From the NCBI GenBank assembly GCA_963814095.1, contig CAWFBT010000007.1:67031-131030 (forward strand): 64,000 nucleotides of DNA. The letters run 5' to 3'. Positions 24,583 through 32,501 of the stretch are shown here, piece by piece. This stretch comes from JACVRW01 sp963814095 (GTDB taxonomy: Bacteria > Actinomycetota > Thermoleophilia > Solirubrobacterales > Thermoleophilaceae). The translations under genes were made by a program, and so were the position numbers. The notes under the pieces are model-generated. The model worked only from the letters and a program-made list of their open reading frames with translations. It searched no databases and was not told the origin of the DNA. Position 1 is the first letter of the stretch. Every line of letters begins with the position of its first letter.

Positions 24583-24885
24583 ATGGCGACCACCGGGACC
24601 ACCACCAAGCACGGCTACACCGCGACGAAGGACCAGCTGCTCACCCGCCTGCGCCGCATCGAGGGGCAGGTCCGCGGCATCGAGGGCATGGTCGAGGACG
24701 ACCGCTACTGCATCGACGTCCTCACCCAGATCTCGGCGGTCCAGGCCGCGCTCGACAAGGTGGCGCTCGGCCTACTCGACCAGCACGCCCGCCACTGCGT
24801 GGTCGACGGGCATGCCGAGGGAACGCCCGAGGAGCTCACGGACGAGCTGATGGCGGCCGTCGGCCGGCTGATGCGCCGCGGCTAG
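24583..24885 (+). CDS. csoR: CsoR-family copper-sensing repressor
   Basis: A 100-residue all-helical DUF156 repressor. The Cu(I) ligands of Mycobacterium tuberculosis CsoR (Cys36, His61, Cys65) and its second-shell Tyr35 and Glu81 are all kept with a constant +7 offset: Tyr42, Cys43, His68, Cys72 and Glu88. This argues for a true copper sensor rather than an FrmR or CstR relative. LLTRLRRIEGQVRGIEGMVE is the DNA-binding helix region. It is divergent from the copper operon and autoregulated through the operator at 24544-24569. Confidence 0.96.
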   Translation: MATTGTTTKHGYTATKDQLLTRLRRIEGQVRGIEGMVEDDRYCIDVLTQISAVQAALDKVALGLLDQHARHCVVDGHAEGTPEELTDELMAAVGRLMRRG

Positions 24886-24903
24886 CGCGGCAGCTTCGGC
24901 GCC

Positions 24904-25293
24904 CTACGAGAGCGCCTTGGCCTTCAGCGTGTCGAACTCCTCCTGGGTGATCGCGCCCGAGTCGAGCAGCTCCTTGGCCTTCGCGATCTCCCCGGCGGAC
25001 CCGCCGGCCGCGTCGCGCACGTACGAGTCGAACGCCTGCTGCTGAGCCTGCGCCTGCTTCACGCTGCGCTCGCGCATCCCGTCGTGCTGGGCGATCAGAT
25101 AGACCAGCACGCCGAGGAACGGCGCGACGATCACGAACACGACCCAGAGCGCTTTGTGCCAGCCGCCGATGTCGTGACGACGGAACAGGTCGATCAGCAC
25201 GGTGATCGCGATCCAGATCCAGATCACCCAGCAGAAGAAGATGATGATCGTCCAGAGGACATCCAGGAACGGATAGTCCGCGGCTATGAGCAT
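24904..25293 (-). CDS. PLDc_N membrane protein with C-terminal SHOCT domain
   Basis: A 129-residue protein. The N-terminal two-thirds is a PLDc_N-type unit with two transmembrane helices (about 8-36, LWTIIIFFCWVIWIWIAITV, and about 48-68, ALWVVFVIVAPFLGVLVYLI) joined by a short DLFRRHDIGGWHKA loop. The C-terminus is a SHOCT oligomerisation motif (EIAKAKELLDSGAITQEEFD). ATG 25293 has a GGGAG ribosome site. Such proteins are common in actinobacteria and may help membrane complexes assemble; no specific role is known. It converges on csoR with 18 bp between stops, so it is not part of the copper unit. Confidence 0.88.
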   Translation of the reverse strand: MLIAADYPFLDVLWTIIIFFCWVIWIWIAITVLIDLFRRHDIGGWHKALWVVFVIVAPFLGVLVYLIAQHDGMRERSVKQAQAQQQAFDSYVRDAAGGSAGEIAKAKELLDSGAITQEEFDTLKAKALS

Positions 25294-25374
25294 GGGTACG
25301 GCTCCCTTCGTGGCCAGTGATTCAGGCTGAATACTGTCGCCTCGGCCGGACAAGTGCGAGCTGACCCCTCGCGC

Positions 25375-25746
25375 TCACTCCCACCAAGGCCTGTCCGCGG
25401 TCGTGACGGCAATCTGCAGCAGCCATCCGTAGGTCGCGTCCGGCTCGTCATCCGGGAGCGCCCACGAGTAACCGAGGAAGACGGGCTTTCCGCTTTCGAG
25501 GACCTCGTAGGTCTCCGTGAAGCGCGCCACGGGCCAGATCGTTTGGACCCTCTCCTCCAGCTTGCTGGGCGGGCTCAGCAGGGACACCGATCCGAGACCG
25601 GACCCGCCTCGGAGGAACGTGATCTCCGCCTCGATCGAGCCGGTGGCGTTCATCAGGATCAGCTTGCGCTGAGCGTTCTCCTCGCCCTGTCCGCCCTGAT
25701 GGAGGAGGACGGTGTGGGAGTGGATCTCCCAGAAGTTGACGGGCAT
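25375..25746 (-). CDS. Hypothetical protein, 123 residues
   Basis: I do not recognise this protein. It begins MPVNFWEIHSHTVLLHQGGQ, has no signal peptide or membrane helix, and is predicted to be strand-rich (IEAEITFLRGGSGLGSVSLL; FTETYEVLESGKPVFLGYSW). The composition is less Ala/Arg-rich than its neighbours, and the tail is Trp-rich (DRPWWE). It sits 10 bp downstream of the DHFR-like gene at 25757 on the same strand, so the two are probably cotranscribed. It could be a small lipocalin-like or cupin-like fold, but nothing visible settles that. Confidence 0.65.
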   Translation of the reverse strand: MPVNFWEIHSHTVLLHQGGQGEENAQRKLILMNATGSIEAEITFLRGGSGLGSVSLLSPPSKLEERVQTIWPVARFTETYEVLESGKPVFLGYSWALPDDEPDATYGWLLQIAVTTADRPWWE

Positions 25747-25756
25747 GGCCTGTCCC

Positions 25757-26314
25757 TCAAACCGCGCGCTCGTAGGTCAGGATCGCCACCCCGTTGCTCG
25801 CTATCTGCGAATCGGCGAGGCGCAGGTTCTTCGGCGCGGCTCCGTCGTTGAAAAGCCGCTTCCCCGTGCCCGCGATCACGGGGTAGATCTCGATACGCAT
25901 CTCGTCGAGCAGGTCGGCGTGCAGCAGAGCCTCGACAAGCGAGAGGCTGCCGTGGACGCCGATGTTCCCGCCCGGCTGCTCCTTCAGCTCGGTGACGGTG
26001 GCGCCGAGGTCCCGGACGACGGTCGCGCTCTCGTGATCACCCCAGGGCGCTGCCTCCAGCGAGGAGGAGAAGACGTACTTCGGCACGCCGTTGATGTGGC
26101 TCGCGAACGGCTCGTTGTCCGAGCTCGGCCAGTGGTCGGCCCACTCCTCATACGTCACGCGGCCGAGCAGCATCGCGTCCTCGTCGGCCATCTTCCCGAA
26201 GAAGTCGTCGAGCACCTCTTTCGAACCGCGCAGCGCCACGATCTCGTCCATCACCGCGTCGGGCGCTCCGACTCCGTCCAGCGTGACGAATGTGTGTGAG
26301 ACGACTTTTCTCAT
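25757..26314 (-). CDS. RibD C-terminal/dihydrofolate-reductase-like protein (second copy)
   Basis: A 185-residue RibD_C-family protein, the same length as the one at 20307 but clearly diverged. Diagnostic stretches are VVSHTFVTLDGVGAPDAVMD near the N-terminus, AMLLGRVTYEEWADHWP, KYVFSSSLEAAPWGDHESA and IGVHGSLSLVEALLHADLLD, where the last is the NADPH phosphate-binding region. Likely an NAD(P)H-dependent reductase of unknown substrate. It is followed after 10 bp by the 123-residue hypothetical gene and preceded by the SCP-protein gene on the same strand (gap 12 bp). Confidence 0.9.
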   Translation of the reverse strand: MRKVVSHTFVTLDGVGAPDAVMDEIVALRGSKEVLDDFFGKMADEDAMLLGRVTYEEWADHWPSSDNEPFASHINGVPKYVFSSSLEAAPWGDHESATVVRDLGATVTELKEQPGGNIGVHGSLSLVEALLHADLLDEMRIEIYPVIAGTGKRLFNDGAAPKNLRLADSQIASNGVAILTYERAV

Positions 26315-26326
26315 ACGCGCATCGAA

Positions 26327-27139
26327 TCAGGGCGCGCCGAAGTCCTGCACGTAGGTCCCGCCGTTTCCGCCCTCGGGGGTACCCCGTGAGACCCCGATCC
26401 CGCTGTGCACGAGCAGGCCGTTGAGGATGTTCGCCCGGTGGCCCGCCGAGTTCATCCAGCCGCTCACGACACGGCGCGGCGTGCCGAGCGAGCCGCCACC
26501 CCAGGCGATGTTCTCGGCCAGGTACGAGCCCAGGTACCCGCTCGCGCGGATGCGCTGGTCGAAGGTCCGCCCGTCGGCGGAGACGTGCGAGAAGTAACGG
26601 TTCGCCGTCATGTCGCTCGCGTGTGACCCAGCGGCGGACGCGAGCTGCGCGTTGTCGGCAAGCGGCGCCACCCCGTAGCGGGCCCGCTCGGCGTTGACGA
26701 GGCACAGAGCCGCCGCGCGCACGAGCGCAAGGTTGGAAGCGGTCGGGACCGCGTCCGCTCCGGCGCAGCTCGCCGGCGGAGGCGCCGGCGGCGGGGGCGG
26801 CAGCGGCGCAGGCGGCACCAACGCGGGCGGCGGTGTGGTCGGCAGAATCGGACCGTGAGGGACGCGAGGGCGATGCCTTCGCCGGAGGCGCGCCCGGCGA
26901 CGGCAGGGCCGCTTGTGCCTCAGGTGCCCTCCTCGCTCACGCCGCACGCGGCCCGCGCGACAACGGCGCCGGGCCTTGCGGCGGGCTTTCCGGTCCCCCG
27001 GGGGCTTGCCGGCGGCGGCGTGTCCCCCAGCTGCCTCGTCTCCGGCCGGCGGCGCCGCAGCGGAGGGGGTCACAGGCAGGCCGACCACGACCAGGACGGC
27101 AACGGCGACGATCACCGTGACAGAGCTGCGAACGGGCAC
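26327..27139 (-). CDS. Secreted SCP/CAP-domain protein with Arg-rich linker
   Basis: A 270-residue protein from GTG 27139, which gives a clean signal peptide (MPVRSSVTVIVAVAVLVVVG). A remarkable basic stretch follows (about 47-92), rich in Arg/Lys with two Cys, then a Pro-rich linker (LPPPPPAPPPA) and a CAP domain (about 135-270). CAP landmarks: LCLVNAERARYGVAPLADNA, HASDMTANRYFSHVSADGRT, YLAENIAWGGGSLGTPRRVV and SGWMNSAGHRANILNGLLVH. Bacterial CAP proteins are secreted and mostly uncharacterised. The His and Glu residues of the CAP cavity are present (SHASDM, AENIAWG, SAGHRANIL). The basic linker may bind cell-wall polymers or DNA; this is inference. Confidence 0.88.
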   Translation of the reverse strand: MPVRSSVTVIVAVAVLVVVGLPVTPSAAAPPAGDEAAGGHAAAGKPPGDRKARRKARRRCRAGRVRRERGGHLRHKRPCRRRARLRRRHRPRVPHGPILPTTPPPALVPPAPLPPPPPAPPPASCAGADAVPTASNLALVRAAALCLVNAERARYGVAPLADNAQLASAAGSHASDMTANRYFSHVSADGRTFDQRIRASGYLGSYLAENIAWGGGSLGTPRRVVSGWMNSAGHRANILNGLLVHSGIGVSRGTPEGGNGGTYVQDFGAP

Positions 27140-27387
27140 CCGCCCGCAAACTACCTGCGCCCGTCGACGCCTAAACCTGGCGGCCGTCAGCACCGAGCCC
27201 ACGCGACCGCGCCGACTGGCGAGTCACACGTGGACAGCAGCAGCCTGAACTTCGCCGGCTGGAACCCGCGTCCTGTCCGGGACAAACGAGACCAGGGAGC
27301 AGACCAGGGGGGTGACGGGCGCGACACGGAGGCGCGACAGCGAAGGTGAGCCGTGACCGCCCGAGTCAGCCCCGAGAGGAGATCCCT

Positions 27388-28308
27388 ATGAGCCCGTCGA
27401 CCGGAGATCCGAGCACGTCCATCGGCATGGCGCTCGACGACGGAACCGAACTTCGGGAGGGGTACGCCGAGGTCGGAGACGGGGTGAGGCTCCATTACGT
27501 CGAGGCCGGCGACGGACCGTTGGTCGTCCTGCTGCACGGCTTCCCGGAGTTCTGGTACGGCTGGCGGCTGCAGATCGCGCCGCTCGCGGCGGCCGGTTTC
27601 CGGGTGGTCGCGCCCGACCTGCGCGGCTACAACCTGTCGTCGAAGCCCGACGGCGTCGCGGCTTACACCGCCGGCAAGCTGGCCGCCGACGTGCGCGATC
27701 TGATCCGCGAACGCGGCGCCGAGTCCGCGCGGCTGGTCGGCCACGACTGGGGCGGAACCGCTGCCTGGACCGCGGCGATGAACCACCCCGAGGTCGTGGA
27801 CCGTCTGGCCATCCTCAACGCGGCCCATCCGCGCAAGCTAAACGAGGGACTGCGCCACCCCAGCCAGCTCGCGCGGTCCTGGTACTTCTTCTACTTCGCG
27901 CTCCCAGACCTGCCCGAGCACCACGTGCGGGCTAAGGACTGGGAGTTCTTCCAGCACTTCCTGCGCGACGCCGAGCCGCCGTACACGAAGCAGGAGACCG
28001 ATCGCTACATCGAGGCGTGGTCGCAGGAGGGCGCGGCGAGCGCCATGATCGACTACTACCGCGCCGCGGTGCGACCGCCGAAGGGCACCAAGACGGAGCT
28101 TCAGCCGATCTCGGCGCCCACCCTGGTCATCTGGGGCCAGAAGGATCGCTACCTCGGCCCGGATCTCGCCGAGCCCCACAACGAGGACGTCCCCAACCTC
28201 GACCGCGTCGAGCGCCTGCCCGACGCGTCGCATTGGGTCCACCACGACGAGGCCGAGCGCGTCACACAACTGCTCATCGACTTCTTCGCCCCCGCCCGCG
28301 CAACCTGA
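27388..28308 (+). CDS. Alpha/beta-fold hydrolase, epoxide-hydrolase-like
   Basis: A 306-residue alpha/beta hydrolase. The oxyanion motif HGFPE (in VVLLHGFPEFWYGW) and the nucleophile elbow GHDWGG, with Asp in place of Ser, are those of epoxide hydrolases or haloalkane dehalogenases. HGFPEFWYGWR favours epoxide hydrolase. The cap domain contains the Tyr-rich RSWYFFYFALPDLPEHH, and the acid/His part is seen in WGQKDRYLGPDLAEP and LPDASHWVHHDEAE. The ATG at 27388 has GAGGAG about 7 bp upstream. An 11-bp palindrome TGTCC-G-GGACA lies about 105 bp upstream (27274-27284) and may be an operator. Confidence 0.92.
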   Translation: MSPSTGDPSTSIGMALDDGTELREGYAEVGDGVRLHYVEAGDGPLVVLLHGFPEFWYGWRLQIAPLAAAGFRVVAPDLRGYNLSSKPDGVAAYTAGKLAADVRDLIRERGAESARLVGHDWGGTAAWTAAMNHPEVVDRLAILNAAHPRKLNEGLRHPSQLARSWYFFYFALPDLPEHHVRAKDWEFFQHFLRDAEPPYTKQETDRYIEAWSQEGAASAMIDYYRAAVRPPKGTKTELQPISAPTLVIWGQKDRYLGPDLAEPHNEDVPNLDRVERLPDASHWVHHDEAERVTQLLIDFFAPARAT

Positions 28309-28428
28309 CACCGCGAATGTCGACGGCGTCCGGCGAACAGGCCTGGCAGCGATGGGACGGCGCCAGAGCGAGACGGCTGATCAACTGGACGTTCTCAGTT
28401 CAAACGGACGGTTAGAAAGAGTGCCGGC

Positions 28429-29643
28429 CTACTTGATCTGGTCGTACACCTTGAACATCGGCAGGTACATCGCGATCACGATGAACCCGACGATCGAGCC
28501 GACGACCACGATCATGATCGGCTCGAGGATCGAGGTGAGGGCCTTGACGGCGGCCTCGACCTGCTCCTCGTAGAAGTCGGCGACCTTGGTCATCATCGTC
28601 TCGAGGGCGCCCGTCTCCTCACCGACGCCGATCATCTGCGTGACCATGACCGGGAAGGCCTCGGGCACCTCTGTCATCGGCTGCGTGAGCGTGCCGCCCT
28701 TCTTGACGGACTCGCGCACGTCCTCCATCGCCTTCTCGATCACGCGGTTGCCGGACGTCTTGCCGGTGATGTCGATCGCCTCGAGCATCGGCACGCCGGC
28801 CGCGATCAGGCCCGAGAAGGTGCGTGAGAAGCGGGCGAGCGCGACCTTCTGGACGATGCCGCCGATCTTCATCGGGAACTTCAGCTTCAGGCGATCCCAC
28901 TGCATGCGCCCGCGCTCGCTCTTCTTCCAGTAGCGGAACACCCAGACCACCCCGGCGACGACCGCGAACATCACGTACCAGCGCTGGGTGACCATGTGCG
29001 AGAGCCAGACGGTGAACTTCGTGATCGCCGGCAGCTCGCCGCCGAAGTCGTTGAAGATCTTCTCGAAGACCGGCACGAGGAACGCGACGAGGGCGAACAG
29101 CACGACCAGCGCGAAGCCGCCGATCAGCGACGGGTAGATCATCGCCGCCTTGATCTGGCGCCTGAGCGCCGCGTCCTTCTCGAGCTGGGTCGCCACGCGG
29201 ACGAGCGTCTGGTCGAGGATGCCGCCCGTCTCGCCGGCCTGCACCATCGCCACGAAGAGCTCGTTGAAGACGTCCGGGTGCCGCTGGAGCGCCGCCGAGA
29301 GCGAGACGCCGGCCTCGACGTCCTTGCGGACGGCGATCCAGGTCTCGCGCAGCTTGTCGTTCTCGGTCTGCTCCTCGATCACGTATAGGGAGCGGAGCAG
29401 CGACATGCCCGACTGGACCATCGTGGCCAGCTGCCGGGTCGCGACCACCAGGTCGTCTGCCTTGACGCGCCGGAAGCGGGCCAGGATGTCGCCGGCGTTC
29501 GCCGCCTTCTGCTCCTCGATGTCGACGACGATCAGGCCCTTGGAGCGCAGCTGCGCCGCCACCGCCTGCTTGTCGCCGGCCTCCATCTCCCCCTTGGTCG
29601 AGGAGCCTGAGAGGTCGAGTGCCTTGAATGCGTAGGTCGCCAT
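28429..29643 (-). CDS. pilC: Type IV pilus inner-membrane platform protein PilC
   Basis: A 404-residue polytopic protein of the T2SSF/PilC family, the platform on which the assembly ATPase acts. Two homologous T2SSF domains are visible (about 70-193 and 272-394), each with the LatmvqaGmpLl/GetgGil pattern: VATRQLATMVQSGMSLLRSL and ARFSRTFSGLIAAGVPMLEA. Transmembrane helices lie near 170-195, 220-240 and 373-395. The N-terminal TYAFKALDLSGSSTKGEMEA stretch is typical of GspF/PilC. It starts 4 bp after the pilT stop and is the last gene of the alaS-side pilus block. The accessory block lies beyond it. Confidence 0.95.
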   Translation of the reverse strand: MATYAFKALDLSGSSTKGEMEAGDKQAVAAQLRSKGLIVVDIEEQKAANAGDILARFRRVKADDLVVATRQLATMVQSGMSLLRSLYVIEEQTENDKLRETWIAVRKDVEAGVSLSAALQRHPDVFNELFVAMVQAGETGGILDQTLVRVATQLEKDAALRRQIKAAMIYPSLIGGFALVVLFALVAFLVPVFEKIFNDFGGELPAITKFTVWLSHMVTQRWYVMFAVVAGVVWVFRYWKKSERGRMQWDRLKLKFPMKIGGIVQKVALARFSRTFSGLIAAGVPMLEAIDITGKTSGNRVIEKAMEDVRESVKKGGTLTQPMTEVPEAFPVMVTQMIGVGEETGALETMMTKVADFYEEQVEAAVKALTSILEPIMIVVVGSIVGFIVIAMYLPMFKVYDQIK

Positions 29644-29647
29644 CGCT

Positions 29648-30721
29648 CTACGCCACCCTCACGGTGCCCATGAGGCGGCGAAGCTCCTCGGGCGCGCTCG
29701 AGCGCGACTCGGCAAGGTCGCGGGTGATCTTGTGCTGGCGCACGAGCTGAGCCAGAGAGGCGTCCATGGTCTGCATGCCGAACTGGCCGCCGGTCTGGAG
29801 CGCCGAGTAGATCTGGTGGGTCTTGCCCTCGCGGATCAGGTTGCGGACCGCCGGGGTCGGGATGAGGATCTCTGCGGCGCAGACGCGGCCCTGGCCGTCG
29901 GCCGTCGGCAGCAGCTGCTGAGTCACGATCCCCTGCAGCGCAACGGAGAGCTGCACGCGCACCTGCTGCTGCTGCTCGGGCGGGAACACATCGACGATGC
30001 GGTCGACCGTCTGCGCCGTGTCCTGCGTGTGCAGCGTCGCGAACACGAGGTGGCCGGTCTCGGCCGCCGTCAGCGCCGTCGAGATCGTCTCGAGGTCTCT
30101 CATCTCGCCGACGAGGATCACGTCGGGGTCCTGGCGCAGCGCGGCCTTGAGACCCAGCGCGAAGCTCTGAGCGTCCGCCCCCAGCTCGCGCTGGTTGACG
30201 ATGCACTTCTTGTGCTTGTGCAGGAACTCGATCGGATCCTCGATCGAGAGGATGTGCTCGTGGCGCGTGTCGTTGATGAGGTCGAGCATCGCGGCGAGCG
30301 ACGTCGACTTGCCCGAGCCGGTCGGGCCCGTGACGAGCACGAAGCCGCGCGGCTTCTTCGTGAAGTCCTCCAGCACGGGCGGCAGCCCGAGCGTCGCCAG
30401 CTTCGGCATGTCGTGCGGGATCAGCCGCAGCGCCGCGGAGATCGCAGCGCGCTGGAAGTAGGCGTTCACGCGGAAGCGCGCCTTGCCCGGGATCGAGTAG
30501 GCGAGGTCGACCTGCCACTCGGTCTCCAGCTTCTGACGCTGGTCGTTCGTGAGGATCGAGTAGACGACCTCACGGGTCGTCTGCGGCGTCAGGCGCGGGT
30601 AGTCCAGCGCGTGCAGCCGGCCGTGGTGGCGGATCATGGGCGGTGAGCCTGCAGTCAGATGGAGGTCGGAGGCGTTCCGTTCCATCACCTGAAGCAGGAC
30701 TTCTGCGAAGTCGAACTCCAT
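29648..30721 (-). CDS. pilT: Type IV pilus retraction ATPase PilT
   Basis: A 357-residue hexameric ATPase that powers pilus retraction. Walker A GPTGSGKST (about 130-138), the Asp box SIEDPIEF, Walker B VILVGEMRD and the His box ATLHTQDTAQTVDRIVD are all present. The C-terminal PilT signature (AVRNLIREGKTHQIYSALQT, close to the AIRNLIRE motif required for retraction) separates it from assembly ATPases. The N-terminal PAS-like half begins DFAEVLLQVMERNASDLHLT. Together with PilB it shows the pili can both extend and retract, consistent with twitching or DNA uptake. Confidence 0.97.
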   Translation of the reverse strand: MEFDFAEVLLQVMERNASDLHLTAGSPPMIRHHGRLHALDYPRLTPQTTREVVYSILTNDQRQKLETEWQVDLAYSIPGKARFRVNAYFQRAAISAALRLIPHDMPKLATLGLPPVLEDFTKKPRGFVLVTGPTGSGKSTSLAAMLDLINDTRHEHILSIEDPIEFLHKHKKCIVNQRELGADAQSFALGLKAALRQDPDVILVGEMRDLETISTALTAAETGHLVFATLHTQDTAQTVDRIVDVFPPEQQQQVRVQLSVALQGIVTQQLLPTADGQGRVCAAEILIPTPAVRNLIREGKTHQIYSALQTGGQFGMQTMDASLAQLVRQHKITRDLAESRSSAPEELRRLMGTVRVA

Positions 30722-30749
30722 CGGATCTCCTATCGGCTGGAGGGCGCGG

Positions 30750-32501
30750 TCACGTGACTCTCGCCACCTCTGCTATGGACGTGATGCCGTTCTTGACCTT
30801 CTCGAAGCCGTCCACGCGCAGCGTGCGCATGCCCTGCGCGACGGCGATCTTGCGGATGTCGTCGGCCGACGAGCGCTCGACTGTGAGGTCCCGGATCTCG
30901 TCCGAGATCACCATCACCTCGTAGAGGCCCGTCCGGCCCTTGTAGCCCGAGCCGCCGCAGCGGCCGCACCCGACCGGCTCGTAGGCCTCGAGGTCGAAGG
31001 CCACGTTGAAGCCGGCCTTCTCGAGCGAGGAGACGCTCAGCATCGTGCGCTTCTTGCAGTAGGTGCACAGCTGGCGCACGAGCCGCTGGGCGACGATCGC
31101 CACGATCGCGGAGGCCGACAGGAAGGGCTCGATGCCCATCTCCGTCAACCGCGTGATCGCCGACGGTGCGTCGTTCGTGTGCAGCGTCGACAGAACGAGG
31201 TGGCCGGTGAGCGCGGACTCGACGGCGATCTTGGCCGTCTCGCCGTCGCGGATCTCGCCGACCATGATCACGTCGGGGTCGGCGCGCAGCATCGCGCGCA
31301 GCCCGCCCGCGAACGTGAGGCCGGCCTTCAGGTTCACCTGCAGCTGGTTGACCCCGTCCAGCTGGTACTCGACGGGGTCCTCGATCGTGATGATGTTGCG
31401 CTCGGGCTCGTTGATCTCGTTGAGCGCGGCGTACAGGGTCGTCGACTTGCCGGAGCCGGTCGGGCCGGTCACGAGCACGGCCCCGTAGGCGCGCCGGAAG
31501 CCGTTCTCGAAGAGCTCCGCGCTCGTCTCCGACATGCCCAGCGAGTCGAGCCCGATGAGCGCCTGCGACTTGTCGAGGATGCGCATCACGATCCCCTCGC
31601 CGTCCACGCGCGGCATCGTCACGACGCGCGTGTCGATCGCATGGCCTTCGACCGTCAGCGAGACACGGCCGTCCTGCGGCACGCGCTTCTCGGCGATGTC
31701 GAGGCTCGCCATGATCTTCACGCGCGAGACGGTGCCCGCGGTCATGCGCTTCGGGATCTGAGTCGTCTCGCGCAGCACGCCGTCCACGCGGAAGCGCACG
31801 CGCATCTCGCGCCCCTCGGGCTCGAAGTGGATGTCGGAGGCGCCCTCCTCGACCGCCTGGGCGATGATCGAGTTGACGAGCTTGATGACGGGAGCGTCCT
31901 CGGCCGACTCACGGATCTCGGTGACGTCGGCGAGCTCCTCCTCGCCCTCCTGCACGGCCTCCGCGACGGCGTCGTCGAGGCGGCTCATGCGGCTGATCAG
32001 GCCGTTGATGTCATCGGGCGACGCGACCACCGCGCGCACCTCGCGGCCGGTCCGCAGCTTCAGATCGTCGAGCGCGAGCACGTTCGACGGGTCCGACATC
32101 GCGACGAGCAGCCGGCCGCTGTCGTCGTAGCCGATCGGCGCCGCGCCCAGCCGCCGCGCCATCTGCGCCGGGATCACGTTGAGCGCCCCGATGTCCGTCT
32201 TGAAGAGCGTGAGGTCGACGTGGTAGAGGCCGAAGCGCTGGGCGGTCGCGCGCGAGAGCTGGTCGCCCGTGATCACACCCGACTCGAGCAGCGCCTGCTC
32301 GGCGCTGCGGCCGTCGGCCTTGGCCTGGTGGACGATCGGCTCCACCCGCTCGCGCGGCAGGAAGCCCAGCTCCACGATCACCTCGGTGATCGCGCGCGAG
32401 CCGCTTCCCTTCGGCTGCGGCGGCGTCAACCCGTCGACCGTAACGGGGTCGGCGACCGCGACAGCACTGAGCTGCGCCGAGCCGCCCTGCGCCTCGCTCA
32501 T
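30750..32501 (-). CDS. pilB: Type IV pilus assembly ATPase PilB
   Basis: A 583-residue GspE/PilB ATPase driving pilus extension. An N-terminal MshEN-type domain (about 30-190; ALLESGVITGDQLSRATAQR, VIPAQMARRLGAAPIGYDDS) may bind cyclic di-GMP, as in other PilB and MshE proteins. This is of interest because an HD-GYP protein is encoded 7 kb away. The ATPase core has Walker A GPTGSGKSTTLY and Walker B VIMVGEIRDGETA. The zinc-binding tetracysteine segment is CTYC...CGRC near residues 485-535. It overlaps the upstream thioredoxin-fold gene by 4 bp and precedes pilT. Confidence 0.96.
   Translation of the reverse strand: MSEAQGGSAQLSAVAVADPVTVDGLTPPQPKGSGSRAITEVIVELGFLPRERVEPIVHQAKADGRSAEQALLESGVITGDQLSRATAQRFGLYHVDLTLFKTDIGALNVIPAQMARRLGAAPIGYDDSGRLLVAMSDPSNVLALDDLKLRTGREVRAVVASPDDINGLISRMSRLDDAVAEAVQEGEEELADVTEIRESAEDAPVIKLVNSIIAQAVEEGASDIHFEPEGREMRVRFRVDGVLRETTQIPKRMTAGTVSRVKIMASLDIAEKRVPQDGRVSLTVEGHAIDTRVVTMPRVDGEGIVMRILDKSQALIGLDSLGMSETSAELFENGFRRAYGAVLVTGPTGSGKSTTLYAALNEINEPERNIITIEDPVEYQLDGVNQLQVNLKAGLTFAGGLRAMLRADPDVIMVGEIRDGETAKIAVESALTGHLVLSTLHTNDAPSAITRLTEMGIEPFLSASAIVAIVAQRLVRQLCTYCKKRTMLSVSSLEKAGFNVAFDLEAYEPVGCGRCGGSGYKGRTGLYEVMVISDEIRDLTVERSSADDIRKIAVAQGMRTLRVDGFEKVKNGITSIAEVARVT

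Noticed and set aside
27274..27284. TGTCC-G-GGACA palindrome upstream of the epoxide-hydrolase-like gene as a defined operator
   Set aside because: Short, single copy and about 100 bp from the start; mentioned with the gene but too weak to list as a regulatory feature.
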